Positions 16,882 through 26,453 of a DNA stretch of 64,000 bases are shown one piece after another (position 1 is the first letter of the stretch; every line of letters begins with the position of its first letter). The stretch lies in contig CAKUDB010000012.1 in the NCBI GenBank assembly GCA_934644775.1, positions 1-64,000 on the forward strand, read 5' to 3'. Under the pieces are notes generated by a model. The model saw only the letters and a list, made by a program, of their open reading frames with translations. It searched no databases and had not been told where the DNA came from. The translations under genes were made by a program, and so were the position numbers. This DNA comes from an uncultured bacterium (GTDB taxonomy: Bacteria > Vulcanimicrobiota > Xenobia > Xenobiales > Xenobiaceae).

Positions 16882-18123
16882 TTATTTTTCTTCTTGAGCT
16901 TGGCCTTTACGATCTAACCACTTAGCTTTAAGATCGAAGAAGGTTCCCTCGGCTAAAGAAGCGCGGATCTGGCGCATAAGGGTAAGCATAAAGTGAATAT
17001 TATGTAAAGTACCTAATACGCTGCCTAGAATCTCTTCCGATTTATATAAGTGGCGCAGATAAGCGCGAGAGAAGTTGCGACAGCAGTAGCAAGTGCAATT
17101 AGGATCGACTGGACGCTCGTCGTGAGTAAATTCGGCGTTGCGTAAAACTAAAGTCCCTCGCTTATTGGCTCCAGGTACATCGTAAGGGACAAATAAGTTG
17201 GACGTTCTAGCAAAACGGGTAGGAATTACGCAATCGAAAGTATCGATACCGCGCTGTACACCTTCAAATAAGTCGTCCACTTCGCCTATACCGAGTAAAT
17301 GGCGCGGCTTGTTATGAGGTAAACCGGGGATAGTCCAATCGAGTACTTTGTGCATATCATGCTTGCTCTTACCCAAAGAACCGCCTATAGCAAAGCCTTG
17401 GAAAGGTAGAGAAGAGATAAACTCTACAGATTTTTCGCGCAAATCTTGCCATTCGCCACCTTGGACAATACCGTACAAGGCTTGAGGAGTGTCGCGTCTA
17501 GCCTGCAAACTGCGCACAGCCCAATGGTGAGTACGCTCTAAAGACATGGCCGTATATTCATAAGAAGCAGCTGGAGAAGTACACTCGTCAAAGGCCAAGA
17601 TAATATCGGCTCCCAATTGCTCTTGGATGCGAATAGAAATCTCCGGGTTTAAACGATGTTTGGATCCATCTAAGAAGGAGCGGAAGACTACGCCGTCTTC
17701 GTCAATGTGGGCTAACGGCTTGTAGGCGTCACCTTTCCTAACGGTCATGTCAGCGCCGTTTCCAGGGAAGACGCCTATTTTGCCTATACCTAACTGGCGA
17801 GCCGCTCCTAAAGAAAAAGCTTGAAAACCGCCCGAATCGGTCATAACGGGACGTTTCCAATTCATAAATTTATGCAAACCGCCCATCTCTTCGACAATGT
17901 CGGAACCAGGACGCAAGAAGAGATGGTAAGTATTGCTAAGCATACCTTGGACGCCCAGTTCTTCCAATTGCTTGGGCATTAAGCCTTTAACTGTAGCTAA
18001 AGTACCTACTGGGAGAAACTCTGGGGTTTCGATACTGCCATGAGGAGTATCAATGCGCCCCAAACGGGCTTCTGTGCCCAGCTCGTAGCGCATCTTTTCG
18101 GTAAAAGAAAAATAATCTGCCAT
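16882..18123 (-). CDS. tgt: tRNA-guanine transglycosylase, possibly queuine-specific
   Basis: It swaps guanine 34 of Asp/Asn/His/Tyr tRNAs for a 7-deazaguanine. Visible are the catalytic acids in MTDSGGFQAFSLG and FDECTSP, the nucleophile region GIDTFDCVIPTRFARTSN, and the zinc site CTCYCC plus a later His in LHNIHF. At the base-recognition loop it reads GFAIGGSLGK; bacterial preQ1 enzymes have GGLAVGE, and the Val there (Val233 in the Zymomonas enzyme) is Gly here, as in eukaryotic queuine enzymes. An insertion of about 30 residues follows FSLG, giving 413 residues rather than about 375. The next gene upstream is a Qng1-type hydrolase, which supplies queuine. Confidence 0.93.
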   Translation of the reverse strand: MADYFSFTEKMRYELGTEARLGRIDTPHGSIETPEFLPVGTLATVKGLMPKQLEELGVQGMLSNTYHLFLRPGSDIVEEMGGLHKFMNWKRPVMTDSGGFQAFSLGAARQLGIGKIGVFPGNGADMTVRKGDAYKPLAHIDEDGVVFRSFLDGSKHRLNPEISIRIQEQLGADIILAFDECTSPAASYEYTAMSLERTHHWAVRSLQARRDTPQALYGIVQGGEWQDLREKSVEFISSLPFQGFAIGGSLGKSKHDMHKVLDWTIPGLPHNKPRHLLGIGEVDDLFEGVQRGIDTFDCVIPTRFARTSNLFVPYDVPGANKRGTLVLRNAEFTHDERPVDPNCTCYCCRNFSRAYLRHLYKSEEILGSVLGTLHNIHFMLTLMRQIRASLAEGTFFDLKAKWLDRKGQAQEEK

Positions 18124-18243
18124 TATTGCGAACCTATATCAAAAAAAATTGACTTTTAAAGTCCCCGGTATTACAGACTGAGCCTGGAAAAACCTGTATA
18201 AAGATAAAAAATATGGTCGGTCTGCTTTTACAAATACGATTAA

Positions 18244-19224
18244 CTAGTAGAAAATTGTACGAGTTCTGTGATAAGGCTTTTCGCCAGGCAGCGGCTTTTG
18301 GCCCAAATTCCATAAGAACCAATCTAATTCCAGAGCCATCTTAGGAGCGCCCAAACGTCTGAGCTCACGGCGAATTTCTTCTACGGCCCAGATCATGCCC
18401 ACCCGAATTTCCATCTCTTCTCGAGATCCGGAAGGCAGCAACTCTTGATTATCTACCTTTTGAGCTAAAGCTGGAGCATATTCCAAAATGCCTAAAGCGC
18501 GAAGTACCTGAGGAATTTTATAATCGGCAAAAACTGTCAGTAGATCCATATCGGCAAATTTACCCAAACCTTGGCCGTGGAAGCTACCGTAAATATCCAC
18601 AGCGGTAATCTGGGCGCGCTTTAAAATGCGCACTTCTTGGCCATTCCAAAGGTGAATATCGCGAAAAGAGGGGAAGTATTGCACCATTAAATTTACTAAG
18701 GCTACGGCGCTATCCTGACAAGATTGGATAGCTTGAGAGTATTGGCCGCCAAAATTATCTAAAAGAACCTTACCACTTTGGTTAATATGCTCTAAGCGTT
18801 TATCCATAAGAGGAATTTCCACACCTTCTTGAGTACCGCGAAAGACATGGCGCACTTGAGTTAAATCGGCCTGGGCCATCCAGTGGGCGTCGTCGACATT
18901 GATACCTTCTTCTATAGCTCTTTTTAAAGAGGCTGCCAAGGCTTGATAGCCGCCCAGTTTCTGACCTTTATACTCGATAGTCCACTTAGGCTCTCCTTTA
19001 TCTGGCCAGAAACAGAAATTTAAGCTATCTAAAAGTAGAATGTAGTTGGCCAAGCGGTCGCCTTGCCCGTCGTAATGGACTGAGGTATCCCAACCAGGAG
19101 TAATAAAAGGATGGAGGGCCCATTGGCGGCAATATTCCTTAATAACGTCGAGATTGATATTAACCAATTCAGATTGGCGGCGAACTATTTCGGTAGTCTC
19201 TAAAACATTGACCGTAGGATGCAA
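18244..19224 (-). CDS. Queuosine 5'-phosphate N-glycosylase/hydrolase (Qng1, DUF2419 family)
   Basis: Motifs run in the order of the DUF2419 (Qng1/C9orf64) family: LNFCFWPD at about residues 69-76, GGYQALAASLKRAIEEG, DMDLLTVFADYKIPQVLRAL, SREEMEIRVGMIWAVEEIRR, LDWFLWNLGQ and a C-terminal EKPYHRTRTIFY that matches the eukaryotic ending closely. The family frees queuine base from queuosine 5'-phosphate. It lies directly upstream of tgt on the same strand, so the pair likely salvages queuosine from degraded tRNA or diet. The start is TTG 19224, with AAAGGAA upstream. No preQ1 synthesis gene is present in the window. Confidence 0.88.
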   Translation of the reverse strand: MHPTVNVLETTEIVRRQSELVNINLDVIKEYCRQWALHPFITPGWDTSVHYDGQGDRLANYILLLDSLNFCFWPDKGEPKWTIEYKGQKLGGYQALAASLKRAIEEGINVDDAHWMAQADLTQVRHVFRGTQEGVEIPLMDKRLEHINQSGKVLLDNFGGQYSQAIQSCQDSAVALVNLMVQYFPSFRDIHLWNGQEVRILKRAQITAVDIYGSFHGQGLGKFADMDLLTVFADYKIPQVLRALGILEYAPALAQKVDNQELLPSGSREEMEIRVGMIWAVEEIRRELRRLGAPKMALELDWFLWNLGQKPLPGEKPYHRTRTIFY

Positions 19225-19365
19225 AATCGTCTAGGTTCCTTTCTTTTTTTTCAGCAAACAAAGCTCTAATTTAGGCAAAAAAAACTTTAATGTGCCCAAA
19301 GTTCAGTCCTTCTTGCTTATTTTTTTCTTGATCGGCTCCACATTTTAACATATTAGTTATAAAGT

Positions 19366-19394
19366 TTGAACGTTAGTCGTATTATATGTATAAT
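19366..19394 (+). promoter_or_regulatory. Promoter of the anchored helical protein gene
   Basis: TTGAAC (19366-19371), a 17-base spacer and a perfect TATAAT (19389-19394) lie about 60 bases before ATG 19453. This is one of the cleanest sigma-70-type promoters in the window. Confidence 0.8.
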
Positions 19395-19452
19395 AACAAC
19401 CCTTGGATTATTATTAAAAAGATGCACGCTTACTTTGGAGGTGTGGGACATC

Positions 19453-20046
19453 ATGTCATTATCTATATTGAGAAAATTAAGACGTAATAAAATGCGCGGC
19501 GACGCTCCGGTCACTTGTATGCTTATCATTGCCGGTGTCCTTATAGCTTGCATCGCTTGTTATTACATGTTCTGGTATAACCGAGCTTTAGAAAGATCTC
19601 TAACCGCTCAAGATGTAGTAGTTGTTAAGAAACAAGAAACGTCAGCTTTCAACGCTTACAGATTGCGTATGCGCGATAAGATTATCCCTACTACAAGCTT
19701 GATTATTTCCGATACTCGTAAAGCGTGTAATCCCATTTTAAAAAATAAAGTTACCGATACTGAAGAGGCTCTGAGCGATATTAACAAAGTTGTCGAGCGG
19801 CAGCGCGATTATATCAATGAAGTAAATGGCCAGACGTGTCCGGCCCAGTATGTTGAGATGCACAAAAATGTGGCCAAGTCTATCGGCTTTGCTTGGAAGG
19901 GCAGCGAGACGTGCAAAAAAGCTTTGAAAGAAGATGATCAAGTAAAACGCAAGGCTATGCTTAAAGAAGCCAATGAAGATCTTAAGCGTTCTAAGAGGTA
20001 CTATAATTTAGCTTCTGAGGCTTGTGTAAAGATGTTTACCGATTAG
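19453..20046 (+). CDS. Membrane-anchored helical protein of unknown function
   Basis: GGAGG eleven bases upstream selects ATG 19453, giving 197 residues. A short basic N-terminus (RKLRRNKMRG) precedes one membrane helix (CMLIIAGVLIACIACYYMFW), so the rest faces outside. The outer part is charged and helical (EEALSDINKVVERQRDYINE, KKALKEDDQVKRKAMLKEA) with four scattered cysteines (in RKACN, QTCPA, ETCKK and EACVK) that could form two disulfides. I do not recognise the family. It has its own promoter and terminator, so it is a single-gene unit. Confidence 0.7.
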   Translation: MSLSILRKLRRNKMRGDAPVTCMLIIAGVLIACIACYYMFWYNRALERSLTAQDVVVVKKQETSAFNAYRLRMRDKIIPTTSLIISDTRKACNPILKNKVTDTEEALSDINKVVERQRDYINEVNGQTCPAQYVEMHKNVAKSIGFAWKGSETCKKALKEDDQVKRKAMLKEANEDLKRSKRYYNLASEACVKMFTD

Positions 20047-20089
20047 AATTATCAACGTAATTTAGTTTTTACCGATCGATAAAAAAGCG

Positions 20090-20137
20090 GAAGCGCTCCC
20101 ATTTTTCTCGAGAAAAATGGCGGCGCTTCTTTTTTTA
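20090..20137 (+). terminator. Terminator
   Basis: A long stem built from GAAGCGC...CCATTTTTCT and AAAAATGG...GCGCTTC (20090-20129) is followed by a run of eight Ts. It closes the transcript of the gene at 19453. Confidence 0.88.
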
Positions 20138-20212
20138 TCTATTTTTAGCAAGTAGCTGTTCGTACTCGAGGCTCCAGTTTGGGTGCACTCTCTATAGAGG
20201 CAAGGAAAAAAG

Positions 20213-23200
20213 ATGCTACTCGCGAAAAAAATGGCGGGGGATTGGCTAACTTTTGTGCTTTGTGAGGGAATTGCATTGAGTGTAAGCAGCGTAATTGGTA
20301 CTTCTGTAACTAACGGTGAAGACGGCCGCCTTTTAGAGCGCAACTGGCTTCAGGAGCGCTTTAGGCAAGCTTGTGAAGATGGTAGCCGGGTCATCGTTTT
20401 TGCTGCCGAGCCGGGTATGGGTAAGAGCTCCTTTCTCAAGAGATTGGCTAAAAATTACGCCGATTCCATCTATGTTGAGATTCGTCGCCCCTTAGCTACC
20501 GATACTATAGCCGGTTTTTGGGGCGCTCTTTTGTCCCAATTAGATCTAGACGGCATTCGCATTCCCAACACACCTTACGAAGCTGCTATTTTAGCTAAGG
20601 AACACTTGCCTTTGCCTGAAGGCAAGTTGCGTTTAGTTATTATCGATGCTTTGGGGCGAGCTCCCGAATTAGTAGATAATGAAGGTCTGGCCGGCTTAGA
20701 TTCTCTTCCCGAAGGTGTGGTAGTAGTTATCGGCACTAGACCGGGCCGCCATCTCGATATTTTGGAAGCTGCCGGAGCCCGAGTAGAATGGATCGATAGT
20801 CACTGTCCAGAAAATCTGGCAGAATTGAAGCGTTGGGCGTCTCAACAGTTCTCCGAAGCTCCCCAAGAGTATATCGACAATTTTGTTAATGGTGCTGAAG
20901 GCAATTTTTTAATTGCCCACCATTTACTTAAGGCTATTAGCCATAAAGATATCGAGCCTCACGAATTAAATTCTACTCCCAAAGCCCTGGAAGCGGCCCT
21001 TTCTGTACTTTGGGAGGAGCAATATGAACAAGCTCCCTTTGAAATTCACGACGATTTAGTTTTTGTAGCTTGCTTAATTGCCGAAGCCGGTGAGCCTTTA
21101 CCTGCAGTTAGTATCGCTGATTTTTTAGGCTTTTCCGCTAGTAGAGTGGGGCGAGTGCTTACCTATTTGCGCCCTTTGCTTAGCCATGGCGAAGCTGGGC
21201 AGGGCCTCTCCTTCTTTAGCAGACGCTTAGGCCGCTTAATCGCTAATCGTTATCGCCGCGATTTAGTGCAAGTTCACGAACAAGTTATCTCCTTCTTCCG
21301 CGATTCTTACCCTTCCTGGGATGAAATGGACGACCACTATGGTTGGTTCTATTTAGGCTACCACTGCGATAGATTTGCCCGTACGGCCAGGCGCTGCGAT
21401 TTCTCTACTTTACATTGGCTCGGCGAGGGCCCCTTTATAAAAACTAAGCTGGCCAAGACCCACTCTTTAAGCGCCGTTTTAGACGATCTGTCTCGTTGCT
21501 TGAGGGCTGCTTTACAAGAGCGTGAATTGCCTCGCATTGTTAGTTACGGTTTGCGTATCCCCAGATTACGCGCTAAAGAAGTAATGAACGGTTTGCACGA
21601 TTTGGCTGACGCTGGCCAATTCGGTTTAGCTGCCGATCGAGCCATGCTCTTACAGCGCGAATCTTCTCGCCTTAAGGCTCTGCTGCTTTTAGCTTGGCAA
21701 GCTTTGGAAGAAGGCCAAATAGAGATAACTAAGAGCCTCACTGCTAGGGCCGGTGCTATTGCTTATATAGATATGAGCCAAGAAGACCGCTTGCTTTTCG
21801 CTTTTATTATGGCCGATTTGTTGAAGGTTATGCCTTTAGAGGCCCTCAAGCCTATCTTTTACAATTGTCGCGATATGCGCCACAGCGTTTCTGTTGCTTG
21901 GCGTTTAAGCATCATGAAAGGTTTACCTAAAGCTAAGCGCTTAGAAATTTTGAAAGTAGCCGTCAGTTGTGCCCAACGTATTACTGATAAAGAGGAGCGC
22001 GAGAGCCGTTTGGCTAGGCTCAGTGAAGATATGGCTGCTGTACGTCGCTCTAAATCTTGCGAATATGATTTAAGCAAAGCTCTGGTCAACGAAGTAAACG
22101 CTATCGATATTAAGTTGGAGACCAGTGAAGAATTAGAAAGCAAGATCGCAGCGCTCGATTTAGCTCCCGAAGAAGATAGAGCTCAAGCTTTCCGTACCGC
22201 TTTAGAATTTATCGGCTCCTACAAAGATGAAGCTAAGCGGGTAGAAGCTATTTCCCGTCTGGTAGTCGAGTTAGTAAAATACAGTAACGAAAATTGGATC
22301 GTCTCTTCTTTTGAGGATCTTATTACTACTATTGTAGCTTTACATTCTCCTAATTACAGGCAAAAGTCGATTATTGCCGCTTCTCGTTTAATTACGGGCG
22401 TATCTCGCACTAAAGGCTGGCGCGACGTCTTTGTGCGTTTAGGAGCCGTAATTGAAACGATTGAAGATCCGGCTTTGCGCGTAGGCGCTTGGGTATGGCT
22501 CTCTTTAGCTAGACACGAAGCTCGCGACTTTAAAGGCGCTCAGGATACGCTCAATTTAAGCGCTTCGCTGGCCTTCCATATTGCCGATTTGGAAGAGCAA
22601 GCCAAGGCTTTGTCGCTCCTTTCTAGTTGCGCAGCAGCTATTGGTTGCTCGACCAGGGCTCGCAATTTAGCTTTTCACTCCTTACAAGCTTGGGAAGCTC
22701 CGGCTCCCAAACGTATCGATACCGAGACTAGAGCGGCTATGGTGGTGGGAATTTCCGCCAATATCAATGAAGATCGCTCTTTGGAATACTACGATTCCTC
22801 GATTAAGATAGCTTTGGAAATTCCCGATATGAGGGTTAAAGCCAACCTTTTAGCCGCTTTGGCCGGCAACCTTTACAAAATGGGCGAGGACGATTGGGCT
22901 AGACGCACTCAAGACAAAGCTTTGGAAGTAGCCAAATCTATGGAGGCTAGCGCTGCCCAGGCTATTACTTTGGCCCAATTGGCCGTCCAAGAATCGCTTT
23001 GTGGCAATGTTTCTTCTGCCGACCAAATTTTGCTTGACGCTGAAGAAGCGGCGCGAGCGGAAGAAGTTCCAGAGAAGAGACGCGAGGCTTTGCTTACTAT
23101 CGCTTCTTCCAAACGCAACGGCGGCGACGAAGCTGGAGCCAGAGCTTTAATTTTGGAAGTTATCGGTGAGTTGGAAAAGCTTGAAATACAAGATTTAAGC

Positions 23201-23776
23201 CAAGCTTCCGATTTATGTATATTAGCCAAGCTGATCCGAGAGCCGCGCTCTAAAGATACGTTAGTTAAGCTTATTAAGAAGGTGCGTCGCCATGTAAAGA
23301 ATTTACCGGCCAGTCAGAAGCAAAAGACTTTGCTGCTGGTAGTTCGGTGCTGGTTGGCTTTAGGTGAGTACGAAAATGCTGCTTCCGAATATTTAGAGAT
23401 AAATGATGATATGGAAGTTAAGTCCGAAGCTAAGATCAGCTTGGCCGTTTCCATGATTAGAAATACCCCCAAGATGGCTTTGCAACTTTTAGCTGGTGTG
23501 CCCATTTTCTCTTTGCGTATGCGCGGTGTCAAAGAATGTGCTGATGAGTTGCTTAGCGACAAGTTGGCCGGTAAGCGAGATGCTGCCTTAGATACTTTGG
23601 CGGAGCTTACTTTAATGGCCGTAGCCGACGAGAAATGCGCAGACATGCTTATTGCCAAATGGGTCGGATTATCTAACGATCGCAAAGCCATTACCGAGTC
23701 TTTAACCAAAATCGGTTATCCTATTAAGGACATTTTAACCGGCCAATTGAATGAGCCGACTTTGGGACAAGACTAG
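20213..23776 (+). CDS. STAND-like P-loop ATPase with helical-repeat (TPR-like) C-terminus
   Basis: This 1187-residue protein has a Walker A IVFAAEPGMGKSSFLK with Lys71, a Walker B LRLVIIDALGRA at 139-150, and a sensor-like VVVIGTRPGRH. This is the arrangement of MalT/NACHT-type STAND ATPases. From about residue 270 on it is entirely alpha-helical, and from about 450 it resembles TPR or armadillo-like repeats (LAALAGNLYKMGEDDWA, LLTIASSKRNGGDEAGA). No DNA-binding or enzymatic effector domain is visible at either end. STAND proteins switch on ligand binding; with no effector, this one may act through partners. AAGGA precedes ATG 20213. It leads a plus-strand set with the ATP-grasp enzyme and the sugar kinase. 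Confidence 0.75.
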   Translation: MLLAKKMAGDWLTFVLCEGIALSVSSVIGTSVTNGEDGRLLERNWLQERFRQACEDGSRVIVFAAEPGMGKSSFLKRLAKNYADSIYVEIRRPLATDTIAGFWGALLSQLDLDGIRIPNTPYEAAILAKEHLPLPEGKLRLVIIDALGRAPELVDNEGLAGLDSLPEGVVVVIGTRPGRHLDILEAAGARVEWIDSHCPENLAELKRWASQQFSEAPQEYIDNFVNGAEGNFLIAHHLLKAISHKDIEPHELNSTPKALEAALSVLWEEQYEQAPFEIHDDLVFVACLIAEAGEPLPAVSIADFLGFSASRVGRVLTYLRPLLSHGEAGQGLSFFSRRLGRLIANRYRRDLVQVHEQVISFFRDSYPSWDEMDDHYGWFYLGYHCDRFARTARRCDFSTLHWLGEGPFIKTKLAKTHSLSAVLDDLSRCLRAALQERELPRIVSYGLRIPRLRAKEVMNGLHDLADAGQFGLAADRAMLLQRESSRLKALLLLAWQALEEGQIEITKSLTARAGAIAYIDMSQEDRLLFAFIMADLLKVMPLEALKPIFYNCRDMRHSVSVAWRLSIMKGLPKAKRLEILKVAVSCAQRITDKEERESRLARLSEDMAAVRRSKSCEYDLSKALVNEVNAIDIKLETSEELESKIAALDLAPEEDRAQAFRTALEFIGSYKDEAKRVEAISRLVVELVKYSNENWIVSSFEDLITTIVALHSPNYRQKSIIAASRLITGVSRTKGWRDVFVRLGAVIETIEDPALRVGAWVWLSLARHEARDFKGAQDTLNLSASLAFHIADLEEQAKALSLLSSCAAAIGCSTRARNLAFHSLQAWEAPAPKRIDTETRAAMVVGISANINEDRSLEYYDSSIKIALEIPDMRVKANLLAALAGNLYKMGEDDWARRTQDKALEVAKSMEASAAQAITLAQLAVQESLCGNVSSADQILLDAEEAARAEEVPEKRREALLTIASSKRNGGDEAGARALILEVIGELEKLEIQDLSQASDLCILAKLIREPRSKDTLVKLIKKVRRHVKNLPASQKQKTLLLVVRCWLALGEYENAASEYLEINDDMEVKSEAKISLAVSMIRNTPKMALQLLAGVPIFSLRMRGVKECADELLSDKLAGKRDAALDTLAELTLMAVADEKCADMLIAKWVGLSNDRKAITESLTKIGYPIKDILTGQLNEPTLGQD

Positions 23777-23827
23777 ATCGCTGTATCGGTTCGCGATCTT
23801 TTTGAACTAATCTCTAGGAGTGTAATT

Positions 23828-25219
23828 ATGTTTGGAGAGAGTCCATCTTCCTTAACTGCGGCTGCTATGGCCAGCGAAGCTAAGAGGCGTCAGTGTATAG
23901 CTGATTATCATGCGATGCTTGAGCGTATCGATTTAGGCGAATTCGCTGCCGATTTGCACCGTGGTATGGACGAGCGCAATATAAAATACGGAGATCGTAT
24001 TGTTTGTCCGTTTTTGCGCCCCAGCTTGGTTACGAAAGAGCAACTTTACTTACTTAAAGACAGAATAAATAAAGTAGCTACAGCTATGCAAATCTTAGTA
24101 GAGTATATTTTGCATGACGAAAAGCTACAAAATTTCTTAGGGTTAACCGATATTGAAAAAGAGCTTATCTCTTTCAAGCCTGGTTACAGCGGTATCTCTA
24201 CTACAGCTCGTTTCGACTCTTTCCTCAATGGCGGCTCTTGCCACTTTGTGGAATATAATGCCGAAAGTCCCGCTGGTATCGGTTATTCCGACTCTATGAG
24301 CAATGTTTTCTTACGTCGCCCCGAATTTAGAGAATTTGCTCAAGAGCACGGATTGGAAGCTTTCGATATTTCCCACGAGCTTTTAGAGACTATTTTACAT
24401 TGTTGGCAAGAATGGAGCGGCGGCCATAGTATTCCTACTATTGCTATTGTCGATTTTGCCGGAGTACCTACGCATCACGAATTTTATATTTTGAAAGAAT
24501 ACTTCGGCTCGCGTGGCTATCCAACTATTGTCACCGATCATCGCAATTTGGAATATAACGGCCAGTATCTCAGCTTCGAAGGGCAAAAGATTGACGTGCT
24601 CTATCGTCGCGTTTTGGTCAGTGAATTTGTGGAAAAATTGGACGAAGCTCAGGCTATGTACAAGGCTGTTAAAGACGGTAAGGTATGTATGGTCAACTCT
24701 TTCCGCTCTAAGATTTTGCACAAAAAAGCTATTTTCGCTCTGCTTACCGATAGTAAGTACCACGAGTTGCTAACTGCTGAGCAAGTTGCGGCTATAAAAG
24801 ATACTATCTCTTGGACTCGCCGTTTAACTGAAGGTAAGACTACCGATCCCGACAATAAGGAAATCGATTTACTTAGCTATGTCCATCGCCATAGACGCAA
24901 TTTAGTTTTGAAGCCTAACGATTCTTACGGCGGTCATGGTATTTATTTTGGCTGGGAACAGAGCGAAGGCGAATGGGATGATTCGATAAAGGCCGCTTTA
25001 GAGCACGACTATTTGGTACAGACTCGTATTCCCGTCTCTCGCGAGCTTTTCCCTTCCTGGAGCGAAGAGAAAGGGCTGGAGTGGGGAGAATACATTGTCG
25101 ACTTAGATCCTTACGCCTTTAATTATCGTATGTCTGGTGCTACGGCTCGTCTCTCCCTTTCCTCGCTTTGTAATGTCACTTCTGGCGGCGGCTCTCTGCC
25201 CTGCTTTGTCTTAAATTAG
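23828..25219 (+). CDS. Circularly permuted ATP-grasp domain protein
   Basis: The 463 residues resemble the permuted ATP-grasp family around glutathionylspermidine-synthase-like ligases: FVEYNAESPAGIGYSDSM (about residues 140-157), RVLVSEFVEK, then VMVNSFRSKILHKKAIFALL-type text (here CMVNSFRSKILHKKAIF) and the late nucleotide site LVLKPNDSYGGHGIYFGWE with the C-terminal ending NVTSGGGSLPCFVL. Such enzymes join a carboxylate to an amine using ATP. The substrate is unknown. A ribosome binding site (AGGAG) lies before ATG 23828, and the gap from the STAND gene is 51 bases, so the two are probably co-transcribed. Confidence 0.75.
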   Translation: MFGESPSSLTAAAMASEAKRRQCIADYHAMLERIDLGEFAADLHRGMDERNIKYGDRIVCPFLRPSLVTKEQLYLLKDRINKVATAMQILVEYILHDEKLQNFLGLTDIEKELISFKPGYSGISTTARFDSFLNGGSCHFVEYNAESPAGIGYSDSMSNVFLRRPEFREFAQEHGLEAFDISHELLETILHCWQEWSGGHSIPTIAIVDFAGVPTHHEFYILKEYFGSRGYPTIVTDHRNLEYNGQYLSFEGQKIDVLYRRVLVSEFVEKLDEAQAMYKAVKDGKVCMVNSFRSKILHKKAIFALLTDSKYHELLTAEQVAAIKDTISWTRRLTEGKTTDPDNKEIDLLSYVHRHRRNLVLKPNDSYGGHGIYFGWEQSEGEWDDSIKAALEHDYLVQTRIPVSRELFPSWSEEKGLEWGEYIVDLDPYAFNYRMSGATARLSLSSLCNVTSGGGSLPCFVLN

Positions 25220-25312
25220 TATATTATCCAGTTCTAAAGCTGTCATTTAGGCAGTAAATTCTAGATGGCAGCTTAGAAGTTGGTTTTTGGTATCCATAAA
25301 GGAATAAATTAA

Positions 25313-26326
25313 ATGAGCATTACCGTAACTGCACCTATGCGCATAGACTTGGCTGGCGGCACTTTAGATTTGCATCCGCTCTATTTGTTTTTGCGTGATC
25401 CTCTGACTGTCACCGCTTCTATTAGTTTGCACTCCAGAGCTTCAGTGAGGCCTTTGGAAGGTAATAGAGTGCGTCTCGTTTCCGAAGATTTAGATCAAAG
25501 CGTAGAAGTAGAAAATACTGAAGAGCTTTCGTTGGGTGGCAAATTGGATCTATTGGCTAGAGCTGTCAAATTTTATGCTCCGCAAGGTGGTTTAGAATTA
25601 CGTACTAAAAGTGCTGCTCCCAAAGGTTCTGGTTTAGGCGCTTCTTCCAGTTTGCTTATGTCTATGTCTAAAGCGTTGGGCCTTTTTTCTGGTCGTGACG
25701 ACTCTATTCACGATATGATTATGTATGGTGCCGGTTTAGAAGCTCAAAATTTACGGATTCCTACTGGATATCAAGACTATTACGGAGCTTGTTTAGGTGG
25801 CATTAACGGTTTAGAATTTAAAATTGACGGTCACAATATCCGCACTTTATATACCTCTCCCCAGTTTTTCAAAGAACTTAATGATTCTATGATCGTCTCT
25901 TTTACTGGCATAAGCCATTTTTCCGGTACTAGCAACTGGAATATGCTTAAGCGCTATGTCGATCACGAGGGCGATACGGTTAAGCGTATGGAAGCTATCG
26001 AAGATACGGCCCACCAAATGTGGGATGCGCTTATTTGTGAAGATCTGGATCAAGTGGGTAAAGCTTTGGATCGTGAATGGCAAAACAGGCGTGGCTTAGC
26101 TGAAGGTGTTACCAACGAGCGTATCGATTCTATGGTATTGGCCGCTAAAAATGCCGGTGCTTTAGCTTCAAAAATTTGTGGGGCTGGCGGCGGCGGTTGT
26201 ATGCTTACTTTGAGCAAGCCTGAAAATAAAGAAAAGGTTATTGAAGCTTTGCGCTCCAAAGGGGCCGATATTTTAGATGTTTCTATCGACAATGAAGGTT
26301 TGAAAGTTTTAGAAAATAGCAAATAG
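25313..26326 (+). CDS. GHMP-family sugar kinase (HddA-like)
   Basis: Motif 1 APMRIDLAGGTLDLHPLY, motif 2 PKGSGLGASSSLLMSMSKAL (about residues 102-121) and motif 3 KICGAGGGGCMLTL (about 284-297) are all intact, as is GYQDYYGACLGGINGLEF. Length (337) and motif spacing fit sugar-1- or 7-phosphate kinases such as D-glycero-D-manno-heptose 7-phosphate kinase or L-fucose kinase C-domains. The substrate is not decided by the sequence. GGAATAAATTAA before ATG 25313 is a weak ribosome binding site. It sits after the ATP-grasp gene, and a terminator-like hairpin follows. Confidence 0.85.
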   Translation: MSITVTAPMRIDLAGGTLDLHPLYLFLRDPLTVTASISLHSRASVRPLEGNRVRLVSEDLDQSVEVENTEELSLGGKLDLLARAVKFYAPQGGLELRTKSAAPKGSGLGASSSLLMSMSKALGLFSGRDDSIHDMIMYGAGLEAQNLRIPTGYQDYYGACLGGINGLEFKIDGHNIRTLYTSPQFFKELNDSMIVSFTGISHFSGTSNWNMLKRYVDHEGDTVKRMEAIEDTAHQMWDALICEDLDQVGKALDREWQNRRGLAEGVTNERIDSMVLAAKNAGALASKICGAGGGGCMLTLSKPENKEKVIEALRSKGADILDVSIDNEGLKVLENSK

Positions 26327-26345
26327 ATATAAAAATAGAGACATT

Positions 26346-26430
26346 AAAAAGCGGATTAGGAGGCTGGAAATTAGGTAAAAGTTGAGCCAAGTTAGTTTTC
26401 AGTTTATCTAGTTCGCTTTTTAGTTTTTTT
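26346..26430 (+). terminator. Terminator with long loop
   Basis: AAAAAGCG (26346-26353) pairs with CGCTTTTT (26414-26421), and AGTTTTTTT follows. The 60-base loop holds a second small hairpin. It ends the sugar-kinase transcript. Confidence 0.6.
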
Positions 26431-26453
26431 AAGGGGGGAGTGTTACAGTCAAT

